Shown here: piece after piece, positions 18,009 through 27,575 of the stretch
Layout of the letters: every line of letters begins with the position of its first letter
Numbering within the stretch: position 1 is the first letter of the stretch
Origin: Aliiroseovarius sp. F20344
GTDB lineage: Bacteria > Pseudomonadota > Alphaproteobacteria > Rhodobacterales > Rhodobacteraceae
Reading direction: 5' to 3'
Length of the DNA: 64,000 nt
NCBI RefSeq assembly: GCF_023016155.1
Contig: NZ_JALKBG010000003.1
Span: forward strand, 496,001-560,000
The notes under the pieces: generated by a model
What the model saw: only the letters and a program-made list of their open reading frames with translations
Databases searched by the model: none
Told to the model about the DNA's origin: nothing
Program-made: the position numbers and the translations under genes

Positions 18009-19400
18009 GTGACCAAAGACTATATCGTAAAAGACATCGCTCTGGCCGAGTTTGGCCGCAAAGAGCTGGACATTGCAGAAACCGAAATGCCGGGCCTGAT
18101 GGCCCTGCGCGAAGAATATGGTGAAGCGAAACCTCTGGCTGGTTCGCGCATCGTCGGGTCGCTGCACATGACCATTCAGACCGCGGTCCTGATTGAAACT
18201 CTGGTTGCGCTGGGCGCCGATGTGCGCTGGGCGTCGTGCAACATCTTCTCGACCCAAGATCACGCCGCTGCCGCGATTGCGCAAGCTGGCGTTCCGGTCT
18301 TCGCCATCAAAGGTCAATCGCTGGAAGAGCACTGGGACTATCTGGACCTGTCGTTCCAATTCCCGGAAGGCCCCAACCTGATCCTGGACGATGGTGGTGA
18401 TGCAACGCTGTACATTCTTCTGGGTGCGCGCGTCGAAAACGGCGAGACCAACCTGATCGAAACGCCGACTTCGGAAGAGGAAGTTGCGGTCTTCGCACAG
18501 ATCAAGAAACGCATGGAAGCCAGCCCCGGTTGGTTCACCAAGATGCGCGATCAAATCAAAGGTGTTTCGGAAGAAACCACCACCGGCGTCCACCGCTTGT
18601 ATGATCTGGTGAAGAACGGCCAGCTGCCCTTCCCGGCGATTAACGTGAACGACTCGGTCACCAAGTCGAAGTTCGACAACAAATACGGCTGTAAGGAATC
18701 GCTGGTCGACGGCATCCGCCGCGCCACCGACACGATGATGGCCGGTAAAGTTGCTGTTGTTTGTGGTTATGGTGACGTGGGTAAAGGTTCGGCCGCATCG
18801 CTGAGCGGTGCTGGCGCCCGTGTGAAAGTGACTGAAATCGACCCGATCTGCGCGCTGCAAGCTGCGATGGACGGGTTCGAAGTTGTGACACTGGAAGATG
18901 CGGTCGCCGACGCGGACATCTTCATCACCACAACTGGCAACAAAGACGTCATCCGCATCGAGCATATGCGCGCGATGAAGGACATGGCGATTGTTGGCAA
19001 CATTGGTCACTTCGACAACGAAATTCAGGTGGCAAACCTGAAGAACCACAAGTGGACCAACATCAAGGACCAGGTAGATATGATCGAGATGCCCTCGGGC
19101 AACCGCATCATCCTGCTGTCGGAAGGCCGCTTGTTGAACCTTGGCAACGCCACCGGCCACCCGTCCTTCGTGATGTCGGCATCCTTCACCAACCAAGTTC
19201 TGGCGCAGATGGAGCTGTGGCTGAAAGGTGATGAGTACAAGAACGACGTCTACATCCTTCCCAAGCATCTGGACGAGAAAGTCGCCCGTCTGCATCTGGA
19301 TCGGATCGGCGTGAAACTGTCGTCATTGGATAAAGAGCAAGCGGACTATATTGGCGTATCTGTCGATGGGCCGTTCAAACCGGAACATTACCGTTACTGA
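18009..19400 (+). CDS. ahcY: Adenosylhomocysteinase (S-adenosyl-L-homocysteine hydrolase)
   Basis: A 463-residue enzyme that splits S-adenosylhomocysteine into adenosine and homocysteine, removing the inhibitory product of methylation. The NAD-binding motif [13 protein letters not shown], the preceding SKFDNKYGC active-site segment and the C-terminal PDHYRY-like end (KPEHYRY) are present. Translation starts at GTG, nine bases after a CCGGAG ribosome binding site. I looked for the SAH riboswitch found upstream of many bacterial ahcY genes and did not find its conserved core in the 135 bases upstream. Confidence 0.98.
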   Translation: MTKDYIVKDIALAEFGRKELDIAETEMPGLMALREEYGEAKPLAGSRIVGSLHMTIQTAVLIETLVALGADVRWASCNIFSTQDHAAAAIAQAGVPVFAIKGQSLEEHWDYLDLSFQFPEGPNLILDDGGDATLYILLGARVENGETNLIETPTSEEEVAVFAQIKKRMEASPGWFTKMRDQIKGVSEETTTGVHRLYDLVKNGQLPFPAINVNDSVTKSKFDNKYGCKESLVDGIRRATDTMMAGKVAVVCGYGDVGKGSAASLSGAGARVKVTEIDPICALQAAMDGFEVVTLEDAVADADIFITTTGNKDVIRIEHMRAMKDMAIVGNIGHFDNEIQVANLKNHKWTNIKDQVDMIEMPSGNRIILLSEGRLLNLGNATGHPSFVMSASFTNQVLAQMELWLKGDEYKNDVYILPKHLDEKVARLHLDRIGVKLSSLDKEQADYIGVSVDGPFKPEHYRY

Positions 19401-19410
19401 TCGCCGGGAT

Positions 19411-20160
19411 ATGGAAGAAGAACAAAAGCGCCGCCCATTGCTGCAACGGGTGGCGCTTTTTCTTTTGTCATCGGCACTGTCGATCGCAGTGCTTTGCGTG
19501 TTCGCGATGTGGCTGTTTATCAGGCCGGACAGTGTTCTGCCTGATCATTGGAACCCGACACGACCCTTGGACATTAAAGCACCCGTGACACCCGTGACGC
19601 GTTGGCAGCTTTTTGCGGCCTCTCGTGATGGGGCGATGTGTCGGAGTGCATTGTCGAAGGCAGGTGTACAGTTCCGCAAGATGGAAGATCTTGTGACCGG
19701 TGGGCATTGCGGCATTTCGGTTCGTGGCAGCCTGTCGTCTGTTGTGACCGCCAAAGTCTCAGGGGTGGAAACACGCTGCGCAACCGCCTTGCGTCTTGCG
19801 ATGTGGGAATACCACGACGTTCAACCAGCGGCGCGTCAGCTGTTGGGTACGGACGTGTCGCAGCTTTTGCATGTTGGCAGCTACAACTGCCGCAAGATGC
19901 GTACATCGCGTGGAACGGAAAGCGCGTGGAGCAGCCATGCAACGGCCTCGGCATTTGACATTACAGGTGTGCGTTTGTCGGATGGGCGCAAGCTGACGCT
20001 TTTGAAAGACTGGAAGGGCACCGGAAACGAAGCCGCATTCCTTCACCAGATTTGGCGCGGATCGTGTAAGTGGTTCCGACTTGTCCTGGGACCAGACTAC
20101 AACCGCCTGCATGCAGATCATTTCCATCTGCAAAGCAACGGATGGGGATTCTGTCGTTAG
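19411..20160 (+). CDS. Extensin-like C-terminal domain protein, membrane-anchored
   Basis: Starting at MEEEQKRRP, 10 bases after the ahcY stop, the 249-residue product has a transmembrane anchor (about residues 10-35) and an extensin-like C-terminal domain with six or more cysteines. The motif pair SSHATASAFDI and LHADHFHLQ resembles the zinc-ligand layout of LAS/M15 D,D-peptidases, so a cell-wall peptidase fold is plausible; that is my inference. This family is widespread in alphaproteobacteria and without an assigned function. Longer starts inside ahcY are unlikely. Confidence 0.82.
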   Translation: MEEEQKRRPLLQRVALFLLSSALSIAVLCVFAMWLFIRPDSVLPDHWNPTRPLDIKAPVTPVTRWQLFAASRDGAMCRSALSKAGVQFRKMEDLVTGGHCGISVRGSLSSVVTAKVSGVETRCATALRLAMWEYHDVQPAARQLLGTDVSQLLHVGSYNCRKMRTSRGTESAWSSHATASAFDITGVRLSDGRKLTLLKDWKGTGNEAAFLHQIWRGSCKWFRLVLGPDYNRLHADHFHLQSNGWGFCR

Positions 20161-20412
20161 TCGGATGGCTGTCCGCCCTTAGGCCAAAACGATTGGCCTT
20201 CAAGGGCTGGTCCATACAACTTTTTGAAATATTTCTTACATCGGCTCACTCCCGCAGATGCGATGGCGGCTATGTGCCAATTTGGCCTCCATCGGCGGAT
20301 TTCCGACAATTGTTGCGCCTCTGACCAAGGGCTAGGCTATGGCTGCGTCTTGATGGCGCAAAGGCTATTCAGGCAGGAATAGTCTCGCTTTTCAGCGTTT
20401 GAGGAGAGAACA
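20161..20412. other. Intergenic region upstream of the OM protein gene
   Basis: About 250 bases without a convincing gene on either strand. It should contain the promoter of the outer-membrane protein gene, which has a GAGGAGAG ribosome binding site. I see no strong hairpin or repeat here. Confidence 0.5.
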
Positions 20413-20928
20413 ATGATAAGAAAAACAGTCGCAGCATTGGCTGTAGTAAGCTGTCTTCCCATCGCCGCTTCGGCACAAGATTGGTCGGGCTTTTATGGTG
20501 GTCTGGAAGCAGGAATTTCGAAACCATCTTCTGGTTTCGCAGATGACAACGAAACCATGTATGGCGGGTTTGCTGGTTACAATTATGACTTTGGTGGATC
20601 GGTTGCCGGTATCGAACTTGGGTACTCAAACCCCGAGATTGGTCTAAGCTCTGGCGGTCAGTTGGAGAACCAGTTGAAGGTAAAAGCCCGTTACGGGTTT
20701 GCGCTTGGTGAACAGGGGCTTCTTTACGGAACCGCCGGTTACCTGCGTAGCAAAGTGTCCACAGGCGGTGATGCCGAAGGCTATTTGGTTGGTGTTGGAT
20801 ATGACCACAAACTGTCAGACCACATGTTTGTTGGTGGTGAACTTACCCATAACCGATATGAAACGATCCCCGGTGGCGGCGAAGCGATCGCGAACCAAGC
20901 GTCGCTGCGCGTTGGTTTCCAGTTCTGA
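20413..20928 (+). CDS. Small outer-membrane beta-barrel protein (OmpA/opacity-like porin family)
   Basis: The 171-residue precursor has a clear Sec signal peptide ending ASAQDW, followed by DWSGFYGGLEAG, the typical opening of eight-stranded barrels of the Omp31/opacity type. Alternating aromatic and small residues and a final LRVGFQF strand ending in phenylalanine fit an outer-membrane barrel. A strong ribosome binding site (GAGGAGAG) suggests high expression. It is followed by a bidirectional terminator shared with trpB. Ligand or role unknown. Confidence 0.85.
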   Translation: MIRKTVAALAVVSCLPIAASAQDWSGFYGGLEAGISKPSSGFADDNETMYGGFAGYNYDFGGSVAGIELGYSNPEIGLSSGGQLENQLKVKARYGFALGEQGLLYGTAGYLRSKVSTGGDAEGYLVGVGYDHKLSDHMFVGGELTHNRYETIPGGGEAIANQASLRVGFQF

Positions 20929-20952
20929 AGAAGCCGTGCATATCGGCAAAAC

Positions 20953-20980
20953 AAAGGGGGCCTCAGCGGCCCCCTTTTTC
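20953..20980. terminator. Bidirectional intrinsic terminator
   Basis: Ten-base stem AAAGGGGGCC / GGCCCCCTTT (20953-20962 and 20968-20977) with a 5-base loop and T-runs on both strands, between the convergent OM protein gene and trpB. Confidence 0.9.
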
Positions 20981-20999
20981 GTACAGTGATCTACGGCGA

Positions 21000-22208
21000 T
21001 CAGGCGTCTTCGCCAAAGCCGAAAGTTTCCGTCACATAGTCGATATCCTTGTCGCCGCGCCCTGACATGTTGATCAGGATCGACTTACCCGGATGTTTCG
21101 GCGCCTCGCGCATCGCAAAGGCAACGGCATGTGCGCTTTCAAGTGCGGGAATGATTCCTTCGTGGCGGCTGACCGAGAAGAACGCATTCAGCGCTTCTTT
21201 GTCGTCACACGCCGTATAGTTGGCCTTACCGGTGCGATAGAGGTGCGCATGCTCTGGCCCAACGCCCGGATAATCCAGACCCGAAGCAACCGTGTGAACC
21301 GGAGCAGGATCGCCGTTTTCGTCTTTCAGAACCATGGTGCGGAAACCGTGAATGTCTCCGTCTTCGCCGAAAGTGATCGTCGCGGCGTGTTCGCCCAGCT
21401 TGGACGAGGTGCCCATCGGCTCGACCCCGTGCAACGACACATCTTCGTCGTCAATGAAGCCTGAGAACAGACCCATCGCGTTCGATCCACCACCCACGCA
21501 GGCAGCAACCATGTCAGGTAGGCCGCCGGTCATCTCGATGAACTGCTCGCGCGCTTCGACGCCAACGATGTGCTGGAAGTCACGGACCATCATCGGGAAC
21601 GGGTGTGGGCCGACGACCGAACCGATGGCGAACAGCGCTTGGTCGGCTTGTTCCATATAGCTGCCGAAACAGCTGTCCACAGCCTCTTTCAACGAACGAC
21701 CGCCAAAGCCCACCGGAACAACTTCGGCGCCCAGCAGTTTCATGCGGGTCACGTTGGGCGCTTCTTTGGCGATGTCGATTTCGCCCATGTGGATTTCACA
21801 TTCCAGGCCGAAATAGGCTGCGGCGGTCGCCAAGGCCACGCCATGTTGGCCCGCCCCGGTTTCGGCCATCAGCTTTTTCTTGCCCATGAATTTGGCAAGA
21901 AGTCCTTCGCCCATGCAGTGGTTCAGTTTGTGTGCGCCCGTGTGGTTCAGATCTTCCCGCTTGGCATAAATCTGCGCACCGCCGCAGATCTCGGACAGGT
22001 TCTTCAAGTAGGACACAGGAGTGGGGCGGCCTTGGAAGTGTTTGCGGATGTGGCGCAGCTCGGAAATGAAATCCGCCGACTTCGAGATCCGGTCATAGGC
22101 TTCGCGAATTTCTTTGAAATGCGGCTCAAGCGGGGGCGGCAGCATTGCACCACCATATTCGCCGAAATAGCCATCACGCGTCGGAGTTGATTTAAGATAT
22201 GAAGCCAT
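21000..22208 (-). CDS. trpB: Tryptophan synthase beta chain
   Basis: A 402-residue PLP enzyme that joins indole and serine to give tryptophan. The PLP lysine is Lys94 in [10 protein letters not shown], and the phosphate-binding loop [10 protein letters not shown] is present. trpF, which commonly precedes trpB in this family, is not adjacent; the upstream gene is a BON-LysM protein separated by a terminator, so trpB appears to have its own promoter. Confidence 0.98.
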   Translation of the reverse strand: MASYLKSTPTRDGYFGEYGGAMLPPPLEPHFKEIREAYDRISKSADFISELRHIRKHFQGRPTPVSYLKNLSEICGGAQIYAKREDLNHTGAHKLNHCMGEGLLAKFMGKKKLMAETGAGQHGVALATAAAYFGLECEIHMGEIDIAKEAPNVTRMKLLGAEVVPVGFGGRSLKEAVDSCFGSYMEQADQALFAIGSVVGPHPFPMMVRDFQHIVGVEAREQFIEMTGGLPDMVAACVGGGSNAMGLFSGFIDDEDVSLHGVEPMGTSSKLGEHAATITFGEDGDIHGFRTMVLKDENGDPAPVHTVASGLDYPGVGPEHAHLYRTGKANYTACDDKEALNAFFSVSRHEGIIPALESAHAVAFAMREAPKHPGKSILINMSGRGDKDIDYVTETFGFGEDA

Positions 22209-22302
22209 GTCCTGTGTTCCCTCGTTTATGTATTGTCCACGGAATGAGACAGGGAAACGCGCAGGGCCTCAAGCAGAAAGTTGCGATTTACAACGATTAT
22301 CC

Positions 22303-22340
22303 AAAATAAAATTGCGGCCCCGCACATACGAGACCGCAAT
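22303..22340 (-). terminator. Intrinsic terminator of the BON-LysM gene
   Basis: On the minus strand an 11-base stem (ATTGCGGTCTC with GGGGCCGCAAT, including GU pairs) is followed by TTTTATTTT. It separates the BON-LysM gene from trpB. Confidence 0.7.
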
Positions 22341-22360
22341 CAGATGTTTTTTCAGCGAGA

Positions 22361-22780
22361 TCAGCTGGGAATGCGCAGGTTCTGGCCCGGGTAAATCAGG
22401 TCAGGATCCTTCAGCATTGGCTTGTTGGCTTCAAAGATCTCTTTGTAGCGCGCGCCATTGCCCAGCGTCTTTTCAGCGATCGCCCAAAGCGTGTCGCCTT
22501 TTTCAACCGTGTGGAATGTCGGTTCGTTTTCCAGGTCGGCTTCAACTTCGGCCACACCTTCAACGTTGCCAACCGCAAGAATGACCTTCTCGCGCTCTTC
22601 CGCGCTCAGGTTCTCGCCGCCTTTAACGACAACTTTCTCGCCTTCGACTTGGATGTCCAAACCGGAGGTGTCGATGCCAAGATCAGCAACCTCTTTGTTC
22701 AGGGTGTCTGCCGAAGCAGTTTCATCGCCGCCACCGAAAATCGACTTACCGGCGCCTTTTACGAAACTCCAAAGACCCAT
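22361..22780 (-). CDS. BON and LysM domain protein (Kbp/YgaU-like)
   Basis: The 139-residue protein has an N-terminal BON domain (about residues 25-85, with GNVEGVAEVEADL) and a C-terminal LysM domain (FHTVEKGDTLWAIAEKTLG to YPGQNLRIP). This two-domain layout is that of E. coli Kbp/YgaU, a small cytoplasmic potassium-binding protein. There is no signal peptide, consistent with that comparison. Monocistronic, closed by a terminator. Confidence 0.87.
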   Translation of the reverse strand: MGLWSFVKGAGKSIFGGGDETASADTLNKEVADLGIDTSGLDIQVEGEKVVVKGGENLSAEEREKVILAVGNVEGVAEVEADLENEPTFHTVEKGDTLWAIAEKTLGNGARYKEIFEANKPMLKDPDLIYPGQNLRIPS

Positions 22781-22938
22781 GTTTCTCTCCTTGAGCTATG
22801 TGTGTCGCAGACATCCTGCGCCAAGTAGGCGAAAAAACCTAGGGGGAATGCTGCGGCAAACTTTTCCTTTGAGGATGACAGTTTTGAGCCTAGTGTTTTG
22901 GTGGATTTATTAGACCACCAGCAAATTGGGAGACAAAA

Positions 22939-23280
22939 ATGGGAAAGCGTGACGATCTGATCGCAAAATATGCAGATGATCTGAAGAACAAGTGCGGAAT
23001 GTCACCGGACATGGACCTTCTGACAAAGGTAACCATCGGGTGTGGCCCGGCGATTTACAACGCCGATGCCTCGACCGTTGCCGGGGGTCAGCAAAGTGAG
23101 CTTGAAACCGTAAAAGACAACTTCTTGGTTAAGAAGCTTGGCCTTGCAGATGGTCCGCAGCTGATGGACGCGATCAATGCCGTCATCGAAACCTATGGCC
23201 GTAGCGAGCGTAACAAGTATCGTGCTGTGGTTTACTACATGCTGGTGAAGCATTTCGGGAAAGAATCTGTCTACGGCTAA
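22939..23280 (+). CDS. DUF2853 family protein
   Basis: A 113-residue soluble, mainly helical protein matching the DUF2853 family (the LIAKYADDLK start, the ARYGRS-like TYGRSERNKYRAVVYYML segment). Structural-genomics examples of the family exist, but no function is known to me. It has a good ribosome binding site (GGGAGA) and is followed by a terminator at 23308, so it is a single-gene unit. Confidence 0.85.
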   Translation: MGKRDDLIAKYADDLKNKCGMSPDMDLLTKVTIGCGPAIYNADASTVAGGQQSELETVKDNFLVKKLGLADGPQLMDAINAVIETYGRSERNKYRAVVYYMLVKHFGKESVYG

Positions 23281-23307
23281 ATTCGCCTGACAGAGTTCCA
23301 AAAAAGT

Positions 23308-23338
23308 AAAGCGCGGCCCACTCGGTCGCGCTTTTGCA
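23308..23338 (+). terminator. Intrinsic terminator after DUF2853
   Basis: Stem AAAGCGCG / CGCGCTTT (23308-23315 and 23327-23334) followed by TTTG on the plus strand. Confidence 0.7.
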
Positions 23339-23434
23339 TTTGTTAAAGATCTACTACCGTAACATGCTGCAATTGAAAGGTATTTTACACGCTAAACGCT
23401 TGAGATACTGGCGGCGTTCAAATAGCTTCATTTA

Positions 23435-23536
23435 CGAAGACCAGGACGGTCGGACCTTAATTCAGAGACACGTGTGGTGCTGAGGGAGCACGTGGGGTGA
23501 GGAAGGGGTTCGAGACGTCGGACCCCTTCTTCTTTT
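23435..23536 (+). ncRNA. Candidate small RNA with two hairpins and a strong terminator
   Basis: No open frame of note lies between the DUF2853 terminator and the DUF1761 stop, yet the stretch ends in a very strong plus-strand terminator (23502-23536) that no annotated gene needs. Upstream are a hairpin GTGCT-GAGGG-AGCAC with further CAC/GTG pairing and a weak promoter candidate (TTGAGA at 23400, TAGCTT at 23423). The 8-mer GTCGGACC occurs at 23449 and again at 23517 in the terminator's 3' arm, so the 5' segment can compete for the terminator's 5' arm. I propose an RNA of about 100 nt. No Rfam family was recognised. Confidence 0.42.
23502..23536 (+). terminator. Strong intrinsic terminator without an upstream gene
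   Basis: Twelve-base stem GAAGGGGTTCGA / TCGGACCCCTTC (23502-23513 and 23518-23529), tetraloop GACG, then TTCTTTT. The T-run exists only on the plus strand. Confidence 0.82.
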
Positions 23537-23537
23537 A

Positions 23538-23927
23538 TCACATCACACCCAGAACCAGCCCGATCACGGTGCAGCCGCCGACGGCATAACCGCCGTCCAG
23601 CCAGATCAGTGATTTCGAGCGGTCGCTGAACATGATGTTGTTAATCATCCACGGCAGTACGACAAATAATCCAAGCCCCAGACCCGTGACCAGTGCTTTT
23701 CCAACACCGTCAATGCCGGCCATCGCAAAGATGTGGCGCATCATTCCCGCAACCACAAGCGCGCCTATAAACGCAACGACATAGGGTTTTGGGTCTGAAG
23801 AGTTGTTTGGCTTGCCGTTTTCATCGACTTGAATGCCTGCCGCCTCGACCCATGGTTTTGAAAGCGTCATGTACCAAACTGCGCCGAATGCGTAGCCTGC
23901 AATGGCTGCTACTATGACTTCCAACAT
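23538..23927 (-). CDS. DUF1761 family membrane protein
   Basis: The 129-residue protein has four predicted transmembrane helices (about residues 4-22, 49-67, 78-95 and 108-128) and the AVWYMTLSKPW opening typical of DUF1761. The family is widespread in bacteria and of unknown function. Monocistronic on the minus strand, it converges with the candidate small RNA. Confidence 0.85.
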   Translation of the reverse strand: MLEVIVAAIAGYAFGAVWYMTLSKPWVEAAGIQVDENGKPNNSSDPKPYVVAFIGALVVAGMMRHIFAMAGIDGVGKALVTGLGLGLFVVLPWMINNIMFSDRSKSLIWLDGGYAVGGCTVIGLVLGVM

Positions 23928-23981
23928 GAAACATTCCTCCTGTTCGCATGGCTCTATGCGATCAGAATGGCCGGTCGTTTG

Positions 23982-24398
23982 TCAACTGTCGCCAGCAAGC
24001 TCCATGACAATGTCCCATTCTTCTTTGGTAACGGGCTGAACCGACAGACGGGTGTTGTTCACCAAAACCATTTCGGCAAGTCGCGGATCTTCTTTGCACA
24101 TGGCTAGGGTCACTGGCTCGGGGAGGCTTCGCACCGCCTTGATGTCCACGCAATCCCAGCGTTCGTCGTCGGTAGTGCTATCCTGATGACTTTCCGCGAT
24201 CACTTCGACGATGCCGACGATCTCTTTTTCCTTTTGCGAGTGGTAAAAGAAGCCAAGATCCCCGACTTTCATCGTACGCATATGGTTGCGTGCCTGATAG
24301 TTGCGCACGCCATCCCATTCTTCGCCCACGTCACCTTTGGCAACTTGCTGGTCCCAACTCCAGGTCGAGACCTCGGATTTGAACAGCCAATATGCCAT
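23982..24398 (-). CDS. EVE domain protein (PUA-like fold)
   Basis: The 138-residue protein starts at MAYWLFKSE; the frame extends upstream only into yciI. It is one EVE domain: YWLFKSEVSTWSWD, the WDGVRNYQARNHMR pocket-lining segment and VGDLGFFYHS. EVE domains belong to the PUA superfamily and are thought to bind modified nucleobases in DNA or RNA. Here the domain stands alone, without a fused restriction or helicase module. Its ATG overlaps the yciI stop by one base, in the tsaD-gpsA-yciI-EVE run. Confidence 0.9.
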   Translation of the reverse strand: MAYWLFKSEVSTWSWDQQVAKGDVGEEWDGVRNYQARNHMRTMKVGDLGFFYHSQKEKEIVGIVEVIAESHQDSTTDDERWDCVDIKAVRSLPEPVTLAMCKEDPRLAEMVLVNNTRLSVQPVTKEEWDIVMELAGDS

Positions 24399-24670
24399 CA
24401 GCCTACAACCCTGTTCCATTGTACGATGCGCACATCGGCAAACAACCCGGCTTTCGCATAGGGATCGCCATCTGCCCACGCGTGTGCGGCGTCCATATCA
24501 GCGACATCCAGAATCAAGAGCGATCCACACATCATGCCATCGGCATCCAGAAATGGACCGGCCTGTGCAACCACGCCTGACTCCTTGAGATAGGCCAGAT
24601 GCGCGTCGCGGTTGGCTTTTCGGGTTTCAAGAGCACCGGGTTTGTCGGTGCAGATCACGGCTACGAGCAT
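24398..24670 (-). CDS. YciI family protein
   Basis: A 90-residue dimeric ferredoxin-like-fold protein. The family's conserved histidine and aspartate are visible in the NRDAHLAYL and GSLLILDVADMDAA segments, and GPFLDADG is typical. YciI proteins may be small hydrolases or dehydrohalogenase-like enzymes; the reaction here is unknown. It is directly adjacent to gpsA (stop and start touch) and overlaps the EVE gene by one base. Confidence 0.87.
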   Translation of the reverse strand: MLVAVICTDKPGALETRKANRDAHLAYLKESGVVAQAGPFLDADGMMCGSLLILDVADMDAAHAWADGDPYAKAGLFADVRIVQWNRVVG

Positions 24671-25618
24671 CTATTCCTCCTTGAGCGGCCGGGCTAAAAG
24701 CATGTCCACAGCCTCATTGATGGTAAGGTGATTGTCCAGTACGGCGACCACCATTTGGGCGATAGGCATCTCAATATCGGCTTGTTGTGCAATGTTAGAG
24801 ACTGCTTTGGCCGTTGCGCGCCCTTCAACAGTGGTGCCTTCTGGCAAAGGTTCGCCGCGACCCAAGGTCAGTCCAAAACAGTAGTTGCGGGATTTCTCGG
24901 ACGAGCAGGTCAAGGTCAGATCACCAAATCCAGATAGCCCCGCCAATGTCTCGGGCTGCGCACCTTTAAGGGTCGCATAGCGCTGCATCTCTGCATAGCC
25001 GCGGGTCATTAGGGCTGCGCGCGCACTCTCGCCCAGACCCGCCCCTATAGCGATGCCGCAGGCGATGGCGACAACATTTTTCAGCGCTCCCCCGATCTCG
25101 ACCCCAACAAGGTCAGTGCTGCGATAGAGGCGTAAATTGCTTGTGGACAAAGCTGCTTGAAGCGCTTCGCCGTCTTCGCAGGCCAAAGTCAGCGCGGTGG
25201 GCAATCCGGCCGCAATGTCGACGGCGAAACTGGGCCCCGACAAGATCGCAGGCGTTGCCGTTGGGCAGGTTCTTCGGATGATTTCAGCGGGACCAAGCCC
25301 GGATTTCAGATCAATCCCTTTGCAGCAAGCGACAAGCATTTTATGCTGAAATAGGGTCGCATTCTCCGTCAAAAAGTCAGCCAACTTCTGCATGGGAACT
25401 GCTAGGAGGATGATCTGGGAGTCTTGAGCATCTTCGATCTTGTTCAAAACTGTCAGGCTGTCAGGGAAGGCATGCCCCGGAAGACGCCGTGTATTCTCGC
25501 GCGCGGTGGCCATATCGCCAGGATCACGTGCCCAAAGCCCCACAGAACGTCCATCCTGCGCCAGCGAAATCGCCAAAGCGGTGCCAAATGCACCTGCGCC
25601 AAGAACCGCAATGCTCAT
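24671..25618 (-). CDS. gpsA: NAD(P)H-dependent glycerol-3-phosphate dehydrogenase
   Basis: A 315-residue enzyme that reduces dihydroxyacetone phosphate to sn-glycerol-3-phosphate for phospholipid synthesis. Visible are the N-terminal Rossmann loop [10 protein letters not shown], the CCKGID segment, the active-site lysine region [13 protein letters not shown] and [11 protein letters not shown]. It overlaps tsaD by 4 bases, an arrangement common in alphaproteobacteria. Confidence 0.97.
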   Translation of the reverse strand: MSIAVLGAGAFGTALAISLAQDGRSVGLWARDPGDMATARENTRRLPGHAFPDSLTVLNKIEDAQDSQIILLAVPMQKLADFLTENATLFQHKMLVACCKGIDLKSGLGPAEIIRRTCPTATPAILSGPSFAVDIAAGLPTALTLACEDGEALQAALSTSNLRLYRSTDLVGVEIGGALKNVVAIACGIAIGAGLGESARAALMTRGYAEMQRYATLKGAQPETLAGLSGFGDLTLTCSSEKSRNYCFGLTLGRGEPLPEGTTVEGRATAKAVSNIAQQADIEMPIAQMVVAVLDNHLTINEAVDMLLARPLKEE

Positions 25619-26721
25619 GCCTTTGCCCCTTTCTTGCCCGATCCCAACATTGCCGGGGCTTGTTGGTCAAGCGGCCAGCGCGGGCGCGCTTTCAACGACA
25701 TATCGTCTTGGTGTCCACCTCGGAACCGCTCGATCCCAGCCCAAGCAATCATGGCCGCATTGTCAGTGCAAAGAGCCAAGGGCGGAGCAAGAAATGTGGT
25801 ATCATGATCCGCACAAACAGTCTCTAATTCACCGCGAATGGTCATGTTTGCGGCGACGCCCCCTGCGACAGCCAGAACGGGCTGGGCTGGGCCAAGTGTC
25901 AGGTAGTCAGTCAGGGCGCGGCGTGATTTCTCGGCTAGCACATCGCGCACAGAGGCTTGGAAACCAGCGCAGAGATCAGCGCGATCTTGCACACGTATCC
26001 CGCCATGCTCCGCAACCAAGCGATCTCGTTCACGCAGAAGGGCGGTCTTCAGACCTGAAAAGCTCATGTCGCAGCCTGGGCGGTCCAAAAGGGGACGTGG
26101 GAACTTGAAGCGGGTTGGATCACCGTTCTTTGCTTCGGCTTCGACTGATGGGCCGCCCGGTTGGGGCAAACCTAGAAGTTTTGCGGTTTTATCGAATGCC
26201 TCGCCGGGGGCATCGTCAATTGTTCCGCCAAGGCGGGTGAAATCCTCTGGTCCTTTGGCGATTAGAAACTGGCAATGCCCTCCAGATACCAAAAGCATAA
26301 GATAGGGAAACGCGGCCTGATCGGTCAAGCGCGGCGTCAGAGCGTGACCCGCAAGATGGTTCACCCCAATCAGCGGTTTGCCTGATCCAATCGACAGACC
26401 CTTTGCGCACATAACGCCTGCCAGAACCCCGCCGATCAGGCCGGGACCGGCGGTTACAGCAATCGCGTCCACATCGGAAAGGGTCATATTGGCCTGTGTT
26501 AGAGCCTGTTCTACGCACGTATCCAGCTTTTCCGTATGCGCACGGGCAGCGATTTCCGGCACGACGCCACCGAAATCTGCGTGCAGCTCTGTTTGACCTG
26601 CGACCACGGATGACAGCACTACAGGCGCCATCCCCGGCGCGTGATGCACTACCGCAGCGGCGGTATCATCACACGAGCTTTCCAGCCCGAGTACGGTAAG
26701 AGGTCGATCTGATTTGGTCAT
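25615..26721 (-). CDS. tsaD: tRNA N6-adenosine threonylcarbamoyltransferase TsaD
   Basis: The 368-residue ASKHA-fold enzyme transfers the threonylcarbamoyl group to A37 of tRNA. It has the opening [11 protein letters not shown], the metal-binding histidines in [19 protein letters not shown], and VAGGVAANM near the C-terminus. Together with TsaE (11.4 kb) and MtaB (35.6 kb) it shows that t6A and ms2t6A synthesis genes are scattered over this window. It is the first gene of the tsaD-gpsA-yciI-EVE run and divergent from hemD. Confidence 0.97.
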   Translation of the reverse strand: MTKSDRPLTVLGLESSCDDTAAAVVHHAPGMAPVVLSSVVAGQTELHADFGGVVPEIAARAHTEKLDTCVEQALTQANMTLSDVDAIAVTAGPGLIGGVLAGVMCAKGLSIGSGKPLIGVNHLAGHALTPRLTDQAAFPYLMLLVSGGHCQFLIAKGPEDFTRLGGTIDDAPGEAFDKTAKLLGLPQPGGPSVEAEAKNGDPTRFKFPRPLLDRPGCDMSFSGLKTALLRERDRLVAEHGGIRVQDRADLCAGFQASVRDVLAEKSRRALTDYLTLGPAQPVLAVAGGVAANMTIRGELETVCADHDTTFLAPPLALCTDNAAMIAWAGIERFRGGHQDDMSLKARPRWPLDQQAPAMLGSGKKGAKA

Positions 26722-26799
26722 CTCTCAAGCGATCTGTTGCGGCGGTGGGTCGGGTCGGGGTAACACCAAGATAGTTTACAGACAATCCCGGCCGCCATT

Positions 26800-27492
26800 A
26801 TGTCCCATGCTCCCATTCTTGTTCTGACGCGCCCCAAGGCGGCGGCGCTGCGTTTTTTGGAGCAAGTTGAACACGAGGTCGGGTATCCGGTTGCGCATGT
26901 GCTGTCGCCTGCCATTCAAATTCGAAGCTTTGGTGAATGGCCCCAATTATCGGCCGGCATAGAGGTTATCTTGACTTCGGAACAGGCCGTGCGCGGAGAT
27001 CTGACCGACGTTGTAACCCATTGCGTCGGGGAACGCACCGCGCAAGCTGCCCAAGAAAACGGTTCGATTGTAAAAACCGTGGCCTTGGATGCCGAAGATT
27101 TGCTTCGGTCGGTGGATGCGCTGCCAGACAGTCACGCGTTTTTGCATCTCTGTGGGTCTCACAAAGCGGTCGATATTACTGCACGTTTGACTGCGCTGGG
27201 GCGGTCTTGCCGGGATATTCAGGTTTATGAACAAGCCGCGCAGCCACTTTCCGAACAAGCGCGGAGCGTTTTGGAAGGGGAAGAGCCAGCTGTGCTTCCC
27301 CTTTTCTCACCGCGTTCCGCACGATTGGTTGGGGAAAGCATTGCGAAACCGGGGCCGCATCTCCACGTAATTGGAATGAGCGCGGCGATTGCGACGGCAT
27401 GGCACAAGGCGACAGGCACCTCCTGTGATGTCGTTAAAGAGCCAACCGGAGACGCCATGGTGAGAGGGATTGTCGCAGCCATTTGCGACTAG
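26800..27492 (+). CDS. hemD: Uroporphyrinogen-III synthase
   Basis: This 230-residue protein matches the weakly conserved HemD family: LVLTRPKAAALRFLEQV at the start, the TSEQAVRG segment, LCGSHKAV and VIGMSAAIATAW near the end. It closes and inverts hydroxymethylbilane to uroporphyrinogen III for heme and corrinoids. hemC is not adjacent. It precedes a mitofilin-family gene and hemY on the same strand, a grouping conserved in alphaproteobacteria. Confidence 0.87.
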   Translation: MSHAPILVLTRPKAAALRFLEQVEHEVGYPVAHVLSPAIQIRSFGEWPQLSAGIEVILTSEQAVRGDLTDVVTHCVGERTAQAAQENGSIVKTVALDAEDLLRSVDALPDSHAFLHLCGSHKAVDITARLTALGRSCRDIQVYEQAAQPLSEQARSVLEGEEPAVLPLFSPRSARLVGESIAKPGPHLHVIGMSAAIATAWHKATGTSCDVVKEPTGDAMVRGIVAAICD

Positions 27493-27575
27493 TCTGCTTG
27501 AGCGCCATGAACGCAGGCGGTAGGCTGCAATACGCAGCTGCAGCATTTTAGGTGAGATTCGAGAGGTTCGTTACA

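Noticed and set aside
17928-19295. A 455-codon open frame on the minus strand antisense to ahcY
   Set aside because: It mirrors the strongly conserved ahcY frame, has no family features and arises from codon bias in GC-rich DNA.
22900-22919. GGTGG / CCACC hairpin before DUF2853
   Set aside because: Only five pairs with a 10-base loop and no T-run or overlap with the ribosome binding site; too weak to call.
23982-24398. Standalone EVE-domain gene as part of an anti-phage system
   Set aside because: EVE domains can be fused to restriction modules, but here the gene sits in a housekeeping tsaD-gpsA run with no defence gene nearby.
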